DNA from: Sphingomonas anseongensis
GTDB taxonomy: Bacteria > Pseudomonadota > Alphaproteobacteria > Sphingomonadales > Sphingomonadaceae
Assembly: GCF_023516495.1 (NCBI RefSeq)
Contig: NZ_JAMGBC010000001.1
Location: 2,008,501-2,072,500, forward strand
Direction of reading: 5' to 3'
Length of the DNA: 64,000 bases
Shown here: piece by piece, positions 50,867 to 59,452 of the stretch
Layout: each line of letters starts with the position of its first letter
How positions within the stretch are numbered: the stretch's first letter is position 1
Program-made: the position numbers and the translations under genes
The notes under the pieces: generated by a model
The model's database searches: none
What the model was told of the DNA's origin: nothing
The model's input: the letters and a program-made list of their open reading frames with translations, nothing else

Positions 50867-51915
50867 TGAACAGCCTGTCGATCGTCGTTCCCTGCTTCAA
50901 TGAGCAGGCGTGCCTGGATACGCTCCATGAGCGTCTATCGTCCGCCGCCCGAACAACGTTCGGGGACGATTACGAAATCGTGCTGGTCAACGACGGCTCG
51001 ACGGATGGCAGCTGGCCGATCATGCAGCAGATGTCGGCCGCCGATCCGCATCTCGTCGCGGTCAACCTGTCGCGCAATCACGGCCACCAGCTTGCACTCA
51101 CGGCCGGCCTGGACCTTGCTCGAGGCGAGCTGATCCTGGTGATCGATGCCGACCTCCAGGACCCGCCGGAGCTTCTGGCGGACATGGTCGAAACGATGCA
51201 CCGCGAGAAAGCCGACGTCGTCTATGGAGTGCGCAAGAGCCGCAAGGGCGAGACCGCGTTCAAGCGCGCGACCGCCCACGGCTTCTACCGCCTTCTTGCT
51301 AGCGCGACCGACGTCGACATTCCGCTCGACGCGGGCGACTTCCGGCTAATCAGCCGCCGCGCACTCGACATGTTCCTGGCGATGCCGGAGCAGGCGCGGT
51401 TCATCCGTGGGATGGTCGCGTGGATCGGCTTCAAGCAGGTGCCGATACTCTACGACCGCGACGAGCGTTTCGCCGGAGACACCAAATATCCGCTAAGCAA
51501 GATGCTCCGCTTCGCCTTCGACGCTTTGACCGGCTTTTCCTCGGCGCCGCTGAAGCTGGCGAGCCATGCCGGTCTTGCGCTTTCCATCGGTTCGGTCGTG
51601 ATCGTCCTGTTCATCCTCTACGCGTGGCTGACCGGGCGCAGCATCCCCGGCTGGACGTCGCTGATGTTCGTAGTGGTCGTGCTCGGCGCCGTGCAGATGT
51701 TCGTCCTCGCACTGATGGGCGAATATATCGGCCGCCTCTACAATGAGACTAAGCGGCGGCCGCTCTACATCGTCCAGGAAATCGCCGGAGCGGAGCATCG
51801 CACCGGGCGCCTGGGTCAGGTCGCTGTTGCGACCGCGAACAGCGACAGCCCGGGCGGTAGCGGAAACTTGCCGATCAAGCGCCGCTCGGCCGCGAAGGCG
51901 CGCTCGAAGGCATAA
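50866..51915 (+). CDS. Family 2 glycosyltransferase, polyprenyl-phosphate sugar synthase type (ArnC/DPM1-like)
   Basis: 349 residues. N-terminal GT-A domain: 'LSIVVPCFNEQACLDTLHERL', 'VNDGSTDGSW', 'LSRNHGHQLALTAGLDLARG', the metal-binding 'VIDADLQDPPE'. Two C-terminal membrane helices ('LALSIGSVVIVLFILYAWL' and 'LMFVVVVLGAVQMFVLALM') followed by 'GEYIGRLYNETKRRPLYIV' are typical of enzymes that load a sugar onto undecaprenyl phosphate. The last 33 codons overlap the convergent methyltransferase gene by 100 bases. It would supply lipid-linked sugar for the neighbouring GT-C-like proteins. Confidence 0.88.
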   Translation: MNSLSIVVPCFNEQACLDTLHERLSSAARTTFGDDYEIVLVNDGSTDGSWPIMQQMSAADPHLVAVNLSRNHGHQLALTAGLDLARGELILVIDADLQDPPELLADMVETMHREKADVVYGVRKSRKGETAFKRATAHGFYRLLASATDVDIPLDAGDFRLISRRALDMFLAMPEQARFIRGMVAWIGFKQVPILYDRDERFAGDTKYPLSKMLRFAFDALTGFSSAPLKLASHAGLALSIGSVVIVLFILYAWLTGRSIPGWTSLMFVVVVLGAVQMFVLALMGEYIGRLYNETKRRPLYIVQEIAGAEHRTGRLGQVAVATANSDSPGGSGNLPIKRRSAAKARSKA

Positions 51916-52544
51916 TTCACCGGCTTCGGCGGAAGCGCGTCGTCGCCGCCGCCACGCCCGGTCGCCTTCGCCGCCAGGCGGGCACCGACGGCAAGCGGGA
52001 ACAGCAAGCTGTTGAAATAGCCGAGCGCGTCGAGGCGGAGAGGCGAGCCCTCGATCAGGCTTCGAAGTCCCCGTTTCGAATAACGCCTCTTGTGGTGGTT
52101 GAGCTCGTCGTGCGCCGACCACATCCACTGGTGCGCCGGAACCGTCACCAGCAGCTTTCCTCCCGGTTTGAGGCACGAGGCGAGGCCGGCGATTGCCGCA
52201 TTGTCGTCGTCGATATGCTCGACCACGTCGAGCGCCGCAACCAGGTCGTACCGGCTCCGCTCGATGCCCGACAGCTCGGGAAGCGCTGCCGAGGACACCT
52301 CGCGGCCCAGCCTTCTTTCGGCGAACCCCCGCGCCTCCGGATCGATCTCGATCCCGTCGACCGAGCCGAACCGCTCCAGCATCCGGATATTGTGGCCGGT
52401 CCCGCAGCCGACCTCGAGGACCCGCGCATCCTTCGGCGGCTGGACGGTCCGACGGATAAGCGCGTCGAGAACCTCGCGGCGGGCGCGGTACCACCAGTGA
52501 AGCTCATCGAGCTCCGCCATCCGATCGTAGACCACCCGCTCCAT
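51816..52544 (-). CDS. Class I SAM-dependent methyltransferase
   Basis: 242 residues from ATG 52544. 'AELDELHWWYRARREVLDAL' N-terminus, SAM motif 'ARVLEVGCGTGHNIRMLERFG', 'VDGIEIDP', 'DLVAALDVVEHIDDDNAA' and 'KLLVTVPAHQWMWSAHDELNHHKRRYSKRGL' identify the Methyltransf_11/23 type found in polysaccharide loci. The substrate is probably a lipid-linked or sugar intermediate. The start overlaps the GtrA stop (TGATG). Its 3' 100 bases are shared, antisense, with the GT2 gene. Confidence 0.82.
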   Translation of the reverse strand: MERVVYDRMAELDELHWWYRARREVLDALIRRTVQPPKDARVLEVGCGTGHNIRMLERFGSVDGIEIDPEARGFAERRLGREVSSAALPELSGIERSRYDLVAALDVVEHIDDDNAAIAGLASCLKPGGKLLVTVPAHQWMWSAHDELNHHKRRYSKRGLRSLIEGSPLRLDALGYFNSLLFPLAVGARLAAKATGRGGGDDALPPKPVNYAFERAFAAERRLIGKFPLPPGLSLFAVATAT

Positions 52545-52945
52545 CAGCGGAAAACCCACTGCCGGTTGAAGATGTAGGTCGCCAGCGGAGTGACGAAGAT
52601 CGCGGGCACCAGCGGCCACCAGGTCGGGCCGTGAAGTGGGCCGGTCAGGACCCACGTGAACGCCTCGTTGAGAAAGAAGCCCGATGCCTGCACCAACAGG
52701 AACTTCATCTTCAGCCGGCGGTCCTCGCGCTTGCCGTGACCGCGGAAGCTCCAGCGGCTGTGCATCACAAAGCCGATGCTGACCGCGACCGCGAAAGCGA
52801 AGACGACCGCGAGCATCGGCGGCATCACATAAGTCGCAAGGTACCAGTAGATTGCCGAGTAAACCCCGGCGAGAAAGAAGCCGACCACGGCAAAGCGGAC
52901 AAGCTGCGAGAACGTCCGCTCGTCGAAATTCAATCTGGTCGCCAT
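52544..52945 (-). CDS. GtrA-family membrane protein
   Basis: 133 residues from ATG 52945. Four membrane helices: 'VRFAVVGFFLAGVYSAIYWYL', 'MLAVVFAFAVAVSIGFVMHSRWSF', 'LLVQASGFFLNEAFTWVL' and 'PLVPAIFVTPLATYIFNRQWVF'. The 'FNRQWVFR' end is the GtrA hallmark. GtrA proteins are thought to flip undecaprenyl-phosphate-linked sugars or act in teichoic/arabinogalactan glycosylation. It is divergent from the 600-residue GT-C-like gene with 45 bases between starts, consistent with co-regulation of the locus. Confidence 0.88.
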   Translation of the reverse strand: MATRLNFDERTFSQLVRFAVVGFFLAGVYSAIYWYLATYVMPPMLAVVFAFAVAVSIGFVMHSRWSFRGHGKREDRRLKMKFLLVQASGFFLNEAFTWVLTGPLHGPTWWPLVPAIFVTPLATYIFNRQWVFR

Positions 52946-52990
52946 TTGCGGCTGCTTGCCCTTTAAAGTCGAGCGGCTACAGCGCGAAAC

Positions 52991-54793
52991 ATGCTTAAGC
53001 GCAAGGACGACGTTCCTGTAGCCCGGATCCTTGCCTTCCTCGAGCGGCACTGGAAGCCGATCCTCATCGCCATTTGGCTGATCACGTGCGCCTGGTGGGC
53101 CTACACGCGCTGGTCGAACATCCTCACCTTCGCCCTCGGCGACACCGACGACAACATGCGCATGATGCAGGTGCGCGCGCTGCTTCACGGGCAGGACTGG
53201 TTCGACCTCAGGCAATATCGGCTCAATCCGCCGTTCGGCGCCAACATCCACTGGAGCCGGCTGGTCGACCTTCCGATAGCCGGCATCATCCTGCTTGCCA
53301 GGCCGTTCGTCGGCGGGGCGGATGCGGAGCGGATTGCGGCCGCGATTGCTCCGATGATCCCTTATTCGGTGCTTCTGTTCGGGGTCGCGCTTACCGCAAG
53401 ACGGCTGATTGATCCGCGCGCCTTTTTTCTTCCTGCGCTCACGCTGATCGTCGCGGGCCTGAGCAACAGCATGTTCATGCCGGAAAGGCTGGATCACCAC
53501 GGCTGGCAGCTGGCATTTCTCGCCGTGAGCGTCGCCGGGCTCGCCGATCCGAAGCGCGCGCGCGGCGGAGTGACGCTCGGAATCACCACCGCGCTATCGC
53601 TCGCCATCGGCCTGGAGATGATCATCTACCTCGCGGTCATGGGCGCCGCGGTCGCCCTGTTCTGGGTCGCCGACCCGCGCCAGCAGCGACGGGCGATCGC
53701 CTATGCCGTGAGCCTGGGCGGTGGCGTGGCGTTCTGCTTTCTCGTCTTTGCCTCCTACGCGAACCGAGCCGCAGTCTGTGACGCCTTGTCTCCGGTCTGG
53801 TTGTCGGACCTGCTTCTTGCCTCGGCGCTGTTGTCGCTACTGGCGCTTCTCACTCCCGCAGACTGGAGAATCCGGCTGGCAATGGCGCTCGCTGCCGGGG
53901 CGGTGGTCGCAGCATTTCATGCGTTAGCCTGGCCGTACTGCCTCGGGCGGCCGGAGAATGTCTCGGCCGAAACCTATTCGCTCTGGCTCAGCCACGTTCG
54001 CGAGGCGCGGCCGGTCTATCGCCACACATGGCAGGTCGCGACGCTGATACTTGCCCTGCCGGTTACTGCAACGTTCGGATGGCTCCTCCTTGCGTGGCAT
54101 AACCGCAAGGACGGCGACCTGTTCAGGCGAACCATTGCCGCTTGGGCGCCGGCCCTCGTCGCAACGCTTCTCCTCTTCTGGCAGGTCAGGACCGGCCCCG
54201 CTGCGCAGATGCTCGCTGCAGTCGGCGCGGTCTCGATCATCTGGGTGCTGGCGCCGATCTTCGAACGGACCCGGAGCTCCATCGTCCAGGTCCTCGGGCT
54301 GGTCTCCATCGCTCTGATCGGCTTCGGGGCTGTCGTGCCGCTTGGCCTCGATTACTTCGCCCCCGGACGGAAACTCACCCCGCGCGAAATCCAGGTGGAG
54401 CGCGCCAACCGGCTGTGCAACTTCATCGGTTCTTACCACCCGATCGCTTTGCAGCCGAAAGGCGTGGTCTTCACGTTCATCGACCTTGCGCCGCGGCTGA
54501 TCACTGTCACCCACCATGATTCGATTATGGGGCCGTACCACCGCAACGGAGAGCAGATCGTCGACGCGATGAAGGCGTTCCGCGGCAGCGCCGATCAGGC
54601 CCGGCAGATTTTCGCCAAGTACCGCGCGGATTATCTTCTGACCTGCCCGAACGCCTCGACGACCACGATCTTCACTTCCGAAGCTCCGAACGGCTTCTAT
54701 GCGCAGCTGCAGAAGGGGCAGGTGCCGGGCTGGCTTACGCCGGTTCCGCTACCCGCGAATTCGCCGTTCCGGATGTGGAAGATCGTGCGCTAG
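52991..54793 (+). CDS. Polytopic STT3-like / GT-C glycosyltransferase candidate
   Basis: 600 residues, about 12 hydrophobic segments and a soluble C-terminal domain. The first external loop contains 'LGDTDDNMRMMQVRALLHGQ', which resembles the acidic D-x-D ... M-R motif of STT3/PglB-type oligosaccharyl and related GT-C enzymes, and a later loop has 'PERLDHHGWQLAF', a second acidic/His motif. These are the places where GT-C enzymes bind metal and lipid-phosphate donor. The C-terminal part has 'RLCNFIGSYHP' and 'YLLTCPNAS'. Together with GT2 and GtrA it suggests transfer of a lipid-linked sugar to an envelope acceptor. Convergent with marC, CTAG stop overlap. Confidence 0.65.
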   Translation: MLKRKDDVPVARILAFLERHWKPILIAIWLITCAWWAYTRWSNILTFALGDTDDNMRMMQVRALLHGQDWFDLRQYRLNPPFGANIHWSRLVDLPIAGIILLARPFVGGADAERIAAAIAPMIPYSVLLFGVALTARRLIDPRAFFLPALTLIVAGLSNSMFMPERLDHHGWQLAFLAVSVAGLADPKRARGGVTLGITTALSLAIGLEMIIYLAVMGAAVALFWVADPRQQRRAIAYAVSLGGGVAFCFLVFASYANRAAVCDALSPVWLSDLLLASALLSLLALLTPADWRIRLAMALAAGAVVAAFHALAWPYCLGRPENVSAETYSLWLSHVREARPVYRHTWQVATLILALPVTATFGWLLLAWHNRKDGDLFRRTIAAWAPALVATLLLFWQVRTGPAAQMLAAVGAVSIIWVLAPIFERTRSSIVQVLGLVSIALIGFGAVVPLGLDYFAPGRKLTPREIQVERANRLCNFIGSYHPIALQPKGVVFTFIDLAPRLITVTHHDSIMGPYHRNGEQIVDAMKAFRGSADQARQIFAKYRADYLLTCPNASTTTIFTSEAPNGFYAQLQKGQVPGWLTPVPLPANSPFRMWKIVR

Positions 54794-55422
54794 GCGAGAG
54801 CGTTCGGAAAGCTTTGTTTCAGGCCGTCGACGACGAACTGGGCGGCGAGCGCGGCCAGGATCACGCCTAGGATCCGCGTAATCATAGCTTCCACCTTCTC
54901 GCCGATCAGCCGCATCAGCGCGCCGGATGCGAGCAGGGTCACCAGCGTGATCAGCATCACCGCGGTGATGGCGGCAAGCACCACGACCACGTCGATTGCG
55001 GTGTCGGCGCGTGAAACCCAGAGCATCGCGCTTGCGATCGATCCGGGGCCGGCGATCATTGGAATTGCCATTGGGAAGACGCTCACGTCCTCGGTCTCGG
55101 GAGTCCTCTCGATCTCTTCCGCCCGCTTCTCGCGGCGCTCGGTGCGGCGCTCGAACACCATGTCGATGGCGATGAAGAACAGCATAATCCCGCCCGCTAT
55201 CCTGAAGCTGGCGAGACTGATGCCCAGCGCCTGGAGCATGGGCTTGCCCAGAAGCGCGAAGAACAGGAGGATTGCCCAGGCGATCAGCGAGGAGCGGATG
55301 GCCATCGCCCGGCGGTGAGCTTCGGAAGCGCCCCGCGTGAGACTGGCGAAAATCGGTGCACAGCCGGGCGGATCGATGATCACCAGGAAGGTGACCAGGG
55401 CCGATCCGAACAGCTCCATCAT
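54790..55422 (-). CDS. MarC family integral membrane protein
   Basis: 210 residues from ATG 55422, coupled to the upstream gene by ATGA. Six membrane helices; the family pattern 'FLVIIDPPGCAPIFASLTRG' and 'FRIAGGIMLFFIAIDMVF' then 'VFPMAIPMIAGPGSIASAML'. A charged cytoplasmic loop ('ERRTERREKRAEEIERTPE') separates helices 3 and 4. MarC proteins are probable small-molecule transporters of unknown substrate; the multiple-antibiotic-resistance link in the old name is not supported by function. Confidence 0.9.
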   Translation of the reverse strand: MMELFGSALVTFLVIIDPPGCAPIFASLTRGASEAHRRAMAIRSSLIAWAILLFFALLGKPMLQALGISLASFRIAGGIMLFFIAIDMVFERRTERREKRAEEIERTPETEDVSVFPMAIPMIAGPGSIASAMLWVSRADTAIDVVVVLAAITAVMLITLVTLLASGALMRLIGEKVEAMITRILGVILAALAAQFVVDGLKQSFPNALA

Positions 55423-56054
55423 GGCGTGGGTGCCGCCACGGACTGGTCCAGGATGATTCGATAGGAGCGGCCGTTCCAAAGCTTCGCCTGGAAATGCCGG
55501 GCTCCACCCGCGGCGACCTTCCATTTGTAGATCAAAGTTCCGTCGGCAGATCGCCCCTGTCCGGCCTCGCCTGGAGCCTTTCCAGCAAGCCTCGCAGTCG
55601 TCCCGACCGTTCGGCGATAAGCGGCCGGAATCTTCATCCGCCCGCTGCAGCTGGCACGGACCACGCGCGGCCTTGGGGGAAGCGCCATCGGCTCGGCCAG
55701 GGCGTCGCCGCCATCATAGACCCAGCGCCAGCTGGACTTCTGACGCATCCAAACGGTCGTGAAATAGCCGTGCGTCTTCCCCTTCGCACCGGTCCACGGG
55801 CCGCGGTTGATGGCCGTTCGGCCGTCGCAGGAAACCCAGCTGTCCGAAGGCGCCCAATCGAGGGATTCCGGCGGGTCCTTTCGGTCCTTGAGGAACTCCT
55901 GGGCGGCCACCGCGGTCGGGGCGAACATGACTGCATCCTTGTCCGCCCATTTGCGGAAGGCAGTCCATTGTCCAATGCGGTGCGAGTCCGCGGCGAAGGC
56001 GCGTTCGGCATCGACTGCAGTGGCGATCGACGCGGCAGCGAGAAGAGTCAGCAT
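55419..56054 (-). CDS. Secreted NTF2/SnoaL-like protein, hypothetical
   Basis: 211 residues. A short signal ('LTLLAAASIATAVDA') is followed by 'ERAFAADSHRIGQWTAFRKWADKDAVMFAP', then 'GPWTGAKGKTHGYFTTVWMRQKSSWRWVYDGGD'. This is the alternation of helices and Trp-rich beta strands typical of an NTF2/SnoaL/DUF4440 cone fold. A second beta-rich part (from ~130, 'RASCSGRMKIPAAY') ends in 'RSYRIILDQSV'. The function of such periplasmic versions is unknown. It abuts folD and overlaps marC, so it lies in the same minus-strand transcript. Confidence 0.65.
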   Translation of the reverse strand: MLTLLAAASIATAVDAERAFAADSHRIGQWTAFRKWADKDAVMFAPTAVAAQEFLKDRKDPPESLDWAPSDSWVSCDGRTAINRGPWTGAKGKTHGYFTTVWMRQKSSWRWVYDGGDALAEPMALPPRPRVVRASCSGRMKIPAAYRRTVGTTARLAGKAPGEAGQGRSADGTLIYKWKVAAGGARHFQAKLWNGRSYRIILDQSVAAPTP

Positions 56055-56945
56055 CTACAGTCCTTCCGGATCGGCGAGGCCAGCGCGGCGGTGCGCGGCA
56101 ACCAAGGTGTTTCTAAGAAGCATTGCGATCGTCATCGGGCCGACTCCGCCAGGAACCGGGGTGATCGCCGACGCGACCTCGGCCGCCTCGCCAAAGGCAA
56201 CGTCGCCGACCAATCGGGTCTTGCCTTCATCGGCGGCGGCGACGCGATTGATTCCGACGTCGATGACGACCGCCCCGGGCTTGATCCAGTCGCCGCGGAT
56301 CATCTCCGGCCTTCCGACGGCGGCGACGACGATGTCCGCGCGCCGGACGACGTCCGGTAGATCGCGCGTGCGGGAATGGGCTACGGTGACCGTCGCGCTC
56401 TCACCGATCAGCAGCATCGCCATCGGCTTGCCGACGATGTTGGAGCGGCCGATCACCACCGCATCCTTGCCGCTGAGGCTTCCGAGCTCGTTCTTCAGCA
56501 GGTGGAGGCAGCCGAGCGGGGTGCAGGGCACTAGCGCGTCGAGCCCGGTCGCGAGGCGGCCTGCGTTGACTGGATGAAAGCCGTCGACGTCCTTCGCGGG
56601 ATCGATCGCCGCGATGACCCTTGAAGAGTCCATGTGTGGCGGAAGCGGAAGCTGGACGAGGATTCCGTCGACCCGGTCGTCATTGTTGAGGAGCACGACG
56701 AGATCGAGAAGGGCTTCCTCGCTGGTGTCCGCCGGCAGGTGATGGGCGAAGCTTTCCATGCCCGCCTCGGCGGTCGCTTTGCCTTTGGAGCGGACATAGA
56801 CGGAGCTGGCTGGGTCTTCGCCGACCAGGACTGTCGCCAGCCCAGGCGCACGGCCGGTCCTGGCCTGGAACTCGGCCGCTGCAACGGCGACTTGCTCCCG
56901 AAGCGCCAGCCCGGCGGCTTTTCCGTCGATCCGCTTCGCGGTCAT
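56055..56945 (-). CDS. folD: Bifunctional methylenetetrahydrofolate dehydrogenase / methenyltetrahydrofolate cyclohydrolase
   Basis: 296 residues. The catalytic lysine lies in '[17 protein letters not shown]'; also '[15 protein letters not shown]', '[14 protein letters not shown]', the NADP-binding '[19 protein letters not shown]' and 'TVTVAHSRT', ending in '[17 protein letters not shown]'. It interconverts 5,10-methylene-, methenyl- and 10-formyl-THF. The start overlaps the stop of the YggT gene (ATGA). Confidence 0.96.
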   Translation of the reverse strand: MTAKRIDGKAAGLALREQVAVAAAEFQARTGRAPGLATVLVGEDPASSVYVRSKGKATAEAGMESFAHHLPADTSEEALLDLVVLLNNDDRVDGILVQLPLPPHMDSSRVIAAIDPAKDVDGFHPVNAGRLATGLDALVPCTPLGCLHLLKNELGSLSGKDAVVIGRSNIVGKPMAMLLIGESATVTVAHSRTRDLPDVVRRADIVVAAVGRPEMIRGDWIKPGAVVIDVGINRVAAADEGKTRLVGDVAFGEAAEVASAITPVPGGVGPMTIAMLLRNTLVAAHRRAGLADPEGL

Positions 56946-57244
56946 ACCGTCTGCAAATAGAGGCTGCGTTCGGCCCCATGCAGCAGCATCTGGATGATCT
57001 TGATCACCAGCAGCAGCACCAGCGGCGAAAAGTCGATCCCGCCGAAGTCCGGCAGCACCGCGCGGATCGGCCGATAGAGCGGTGCCGTGAGCTTATCGAG
57101 CGCCGTGGTGATCGACCGGACCGCACCTGAGCGGGTGTTGAGGACGTTGAAGGCGAACAGCCAGCTCAGGATCACCTGGATGATGATGATCCAAGCGAGG
57201 ACGCTGAGCAGGAGGTCGGCGATATCAAAGAGGGCGATCAGCAT
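56942..57244 (-). CDS. YggT family membrane protein
   Basis: 100 residues with two hydrophobic regions: '[26 protein letters not shown]' and '[17 protein letters not shown]', separated by the conserved '[26 protein letters not shown]' segment that defines YggT. Role uncertain (osmotic stress or division-related in other bacteria). It is coupled to folD by ATGA. Confidence 0.9.
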   Translation of the reverse strand: MLIALFDIADLLLSVLAWIIIIQVILSWLFAFNVLNTRSGAVRSITTALDKLTAPLYRPIRAVLPDFGGIDFSPLVLLLVIKIIQMLLHGAERSLYLQTV

Positions 57245-57279
57245 GGGCGGGGCTTAGCCGTAGCGTCCGCGGCGGGCAA

Positions 57280-58230
57280 TCACGGTGCGAAGCGGTTTGG
57301 CTGAGCTTGCGCGAGGACGATCGAAAAGTCTCCAGCCGGATCCTCCCACTCCGCGACGGGGGTCCAACCGCCCGCGAGCAGCAGCAGGCGAGCTCCGCGG
57401 CGCGGATATTTGTGGCTGTTCTCCGTGTGGATCGATTCGCCTGCCTTGAACGCGAAGGGCTTGCCGGAAACGGTGAACTCGACGTCGCTGGTTGCGACGA
57501 GGTGCATTTCGATCCTCGACAGCATGTCGTTCCACCGCGCCTCGTGGCGGAAGGCGTCGACCGGGATGTCCCCATCGAGCTCGCGATTGATTCGCTCGAG
57601 GAGGTTGAGGTTGAAGCTGGCAGTGACGCCCTCGGGCTCGTCATAAGCGGCAAGCAGCCGCTCGATGGGCTTCACACGGTCCATTCCGATCAAAAGCAGC
57701 GAACCCGTTCCAAGCAGGTCGCGGAAATGGCGGAGCAGGTCGGTGGCCGTGCGCGGGACGAAATTGCCGATCGTGGATCCCGGGAAGAAGCCGAGCTTTG
57801 GCGGGTCGAGAACTTCGCCTGGAAGTTCGAAGGGGCGGGCGAAGTCCGCCGCCACCGGGTAGATCGCGAGGTCGGGAAAACGCTCCCGAAGCATGTCCGC
57901 GCTGGAGCCAAGATAGTCGCCGGAAATGTCGACGGGTACATATGCCGCCGGAGCGATCGCTTCGAGCAGAAGGGGGGTCTTGGTCGCCGATCCGGCGCCG
58001 AACTCGACCACTGCCGTTCCCCTCGGGATCGCCGTGGCCAGTTCCGGCATGATTTGCTTGAGAAGCGCCGTTTCGGTTTCGGTCGGATAATAGCTCGGAA
58101 GCCTGGTGATCTCGTCGAACAGCTCCGAACCGCGAAGGTCGTAAAGCCAGCGAGCGGGAACGGCCGGGATCGGCGCGGACAGTCCGGCGAGCACGTCCTG
58201 CCGAAATTGCGGATCAGCTGTCCCGGGCAA
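57280..58230 (-). CDS. egtD: L-histidine N-alpha-trimethyltransferase EgtD
   Basis: 316 residues from TTG 58230, inside the 3' end of egtB (17-base overlap). Conserved 'PARWLYDLRGSELFDEITRLPSYYPTETE', SAM site 'VEFGAGSATKTPLLLEA', 'YVPVDIS', 'FPGSTIGNFVP', 'LIGMDRVKP' and the C-terminal 'FKAGESIHTENSHKY'. It trimethylates histidine to hercynine, the first step of ergothioneine synthesis. With egtB directly upstream this is a two-gene ergothioneine module. No egtA, egtC or egtE homologue is in the window. Confidence 0.93.
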   Translation of the reverse strand: MPGTADPQFRQDVLAGLSAPIPAVPARWLYDLRGSELFDEITRLPSYYPTETETALLKQIMPELATAIPRGTAVVEFGAGSATKTPLLLEAIAPAAYVPVDISGDYLGSSADMLRERFPDLAIYPVAADFARPFELPGEVLDPPKLGFFPGSTIGNFVPRTATDLLRHFRDLLGTGSLLLIGMDRVKPIERLLAAYDEPEGVTASFNLNLLERINRELDGDIPVDAFRHEARWNDMLSRIEMHLVATSDVEFTVSGKPFAFKAGESIHTENSHKYPRRGARLLLLAGGWTPVAEWEDPAGDFSIVLAQAQPNRFAP

Positions 58231-59452
58231 GCCTCAGCCCCGTGAATTGCCACCGAGCGTGCGGCGGGAAGAAGTTGCGGTAGCTCGCCCGGCTGTGGCC
58301 GCGCGGAGTGGCGCAGCTGGCGCCTTTCAGGACGAACTGCCCGCACATGAACTTGCCGTTATACTCGCCCACCGTTCCTTCGGCGGGAGCGAAGCCCGGG
58401 TAGGGGCTGAACGCACTTTGCGTCCATTCCCAGACCGAGCCGAAGAAACCGGACTTGGGCCGTGGGACGGCCGCTCCGCCTGTGTCGAGCTGCTGGCCGG
58501 AGAGCGGGTCGTCGTCCCGCGCCGCGCTTTCCCATTCATCTTCGCGCGGGAGGCGAGCGCCTGCCCAACGAGCGAAGGCGTCGGCTTCGTAAAAGCTGAC
58601 ATGGGCGACCGGTGCGGCGGCGTCGCGCTCGACTCGGCCGGCGAGAGTGAAGTGCGTGCCGTCCTCATTCCAGTAGAGAGGTGCACTGATGCGCTCGCGG
58701 CGAACCCAGTCCCATCCGTCGGCCAGCCACAGCGTCGGTTTTCGGTAACCGCCGTCAGCGATGAACTCCTGCCATTCGGCGTTCGTCACCGGCAGCGAGG
58801 CGATCGAATGGGGGTTCAGGAACACTCGGTGCCGCGGCCGTTCGCTGTCGAACGCGAAACCGTCAGCCCCTGCGCCGATCTCGATGATTCCCGTGCGGCC
58901 TTCGATCCACTCGAGCGTCGTTGCGCCAGCGTCGGTGGCGGTGGCTGCGCCATAGGCGGGCTCGAGCGGATTCTCGGCGAAGGTCGCGAGGATGTCGGTC
59001 AGGAGCAACTCCTGGTGCTGCTGCTCGTGGTTGATTCCCAGCTCCACCAGGTCGAGCGCAGCCGCGCCGAGCGACGGCAATGCCTGCATCAGGGCTTCAT
59101 CGACGTGGGCCCTATAGGATCGGACCTCGTCCAGCGACGGACGGCTCAGCATCCCGCGCTTCGGGCGCGCGTGCCGTTCGCCCTCGCCCTCGTAATAGGA
59201 ATTGAACAGATATCCGAAGCGCTCGTCGAACGGGGCATAGCCGGGAACGTTCGCTCGAAGGACGAAGGTCTCGAAGAACCAGCTCGTGTGGGCGAGGTGC
59301 CATTTTGCCGGCGATGCGTCGGGAAAGGGCTGGATGGTCGCATCAGCATCCGAAAGCGGAGCGGCGAGCTCGAGCGTCAGCCGACGCGTCGCGAGATAGC
59401 GCTCGCCAAGTGCCGAGGCAGGCCTCGCTAGCGGGTTGCGCCGGGTTGCCAG
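58214..59452 (-). CDS. egtB: Hercynine oxygenase EgtB (iron-dependent sulfoxide synthase), probable CTG start
   Basis: 412 residues if started at CTG 59452. The N-terminal DinB domain holds iron ligands His52 ('KWHLAHTSWFFETF') and His142/His146 ('NHEQQHQELLLTD'); the C-terminal FGE-sulfatase domain has 'FDSERPRHRVFLNPHSIASLPVTNAEW', 'RLPREDEWESAAR', 'SVWEWTQSAF' and 'KGASCATPRGHSRASYRNFFPP'. It joins the sulfur donor to hercynine. No ATG, GTG or TTG exists in frame before ATG 59152 (residue 101), and that start would delete the first ligand His. CTG 59452 has a strong ribosome binding site and overlaps the adenosyltransferase gene by 25 bases. Confidence 0.85.
   Translation of the reverse strand: MATRRNPLARPASALGERYLATRRLTLELAAPLSDADATIQPFPDASPAKWHLAHTSWFFETFVLRANVPGYAPFDERFGYLFNSYYEGEGERHARPKRGMLSRPSLDEVRSYRAHVDEALMQALPSLGAAALDLVELGINHEQQHQELLLTDILATFAENPLEPAYGAATATDAGATTLEWIEGRTGIIEIGAGADGFAFDSERPRHRVFLNPHSIASLPVTNAEWQEFIADGGYRKPTLWLADGWDWVRRERISAPLYWNEDGTHFTLAGRVERDAAAPVAHVSFYEADAFARWAGARLPREDEWESAARDDDPLSGQQLDTGGAAVPRPKSGFFGSVWEWTQSAFSPYPGFAPAEGTVGEYNGKFMCGQFVLKGASCATPRGHSRASYRNFFPPHARWQFTGLRLARDS

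Noticed and set aside
52544-53500. 318-residue GtrA-containing ORF with a long N-terminal extension
   Set aside because: The extension is antisense to the 600-residue membrane protein gene; GtrA begins at ATG 52945 with normal length.
58214-59152. EgtB starting at ATG 59152
   Set aside because: It would remove the conserved first half of the DinB domain with an iron-ligand histidine; the continuous frame and RBS point to CTG 59452.
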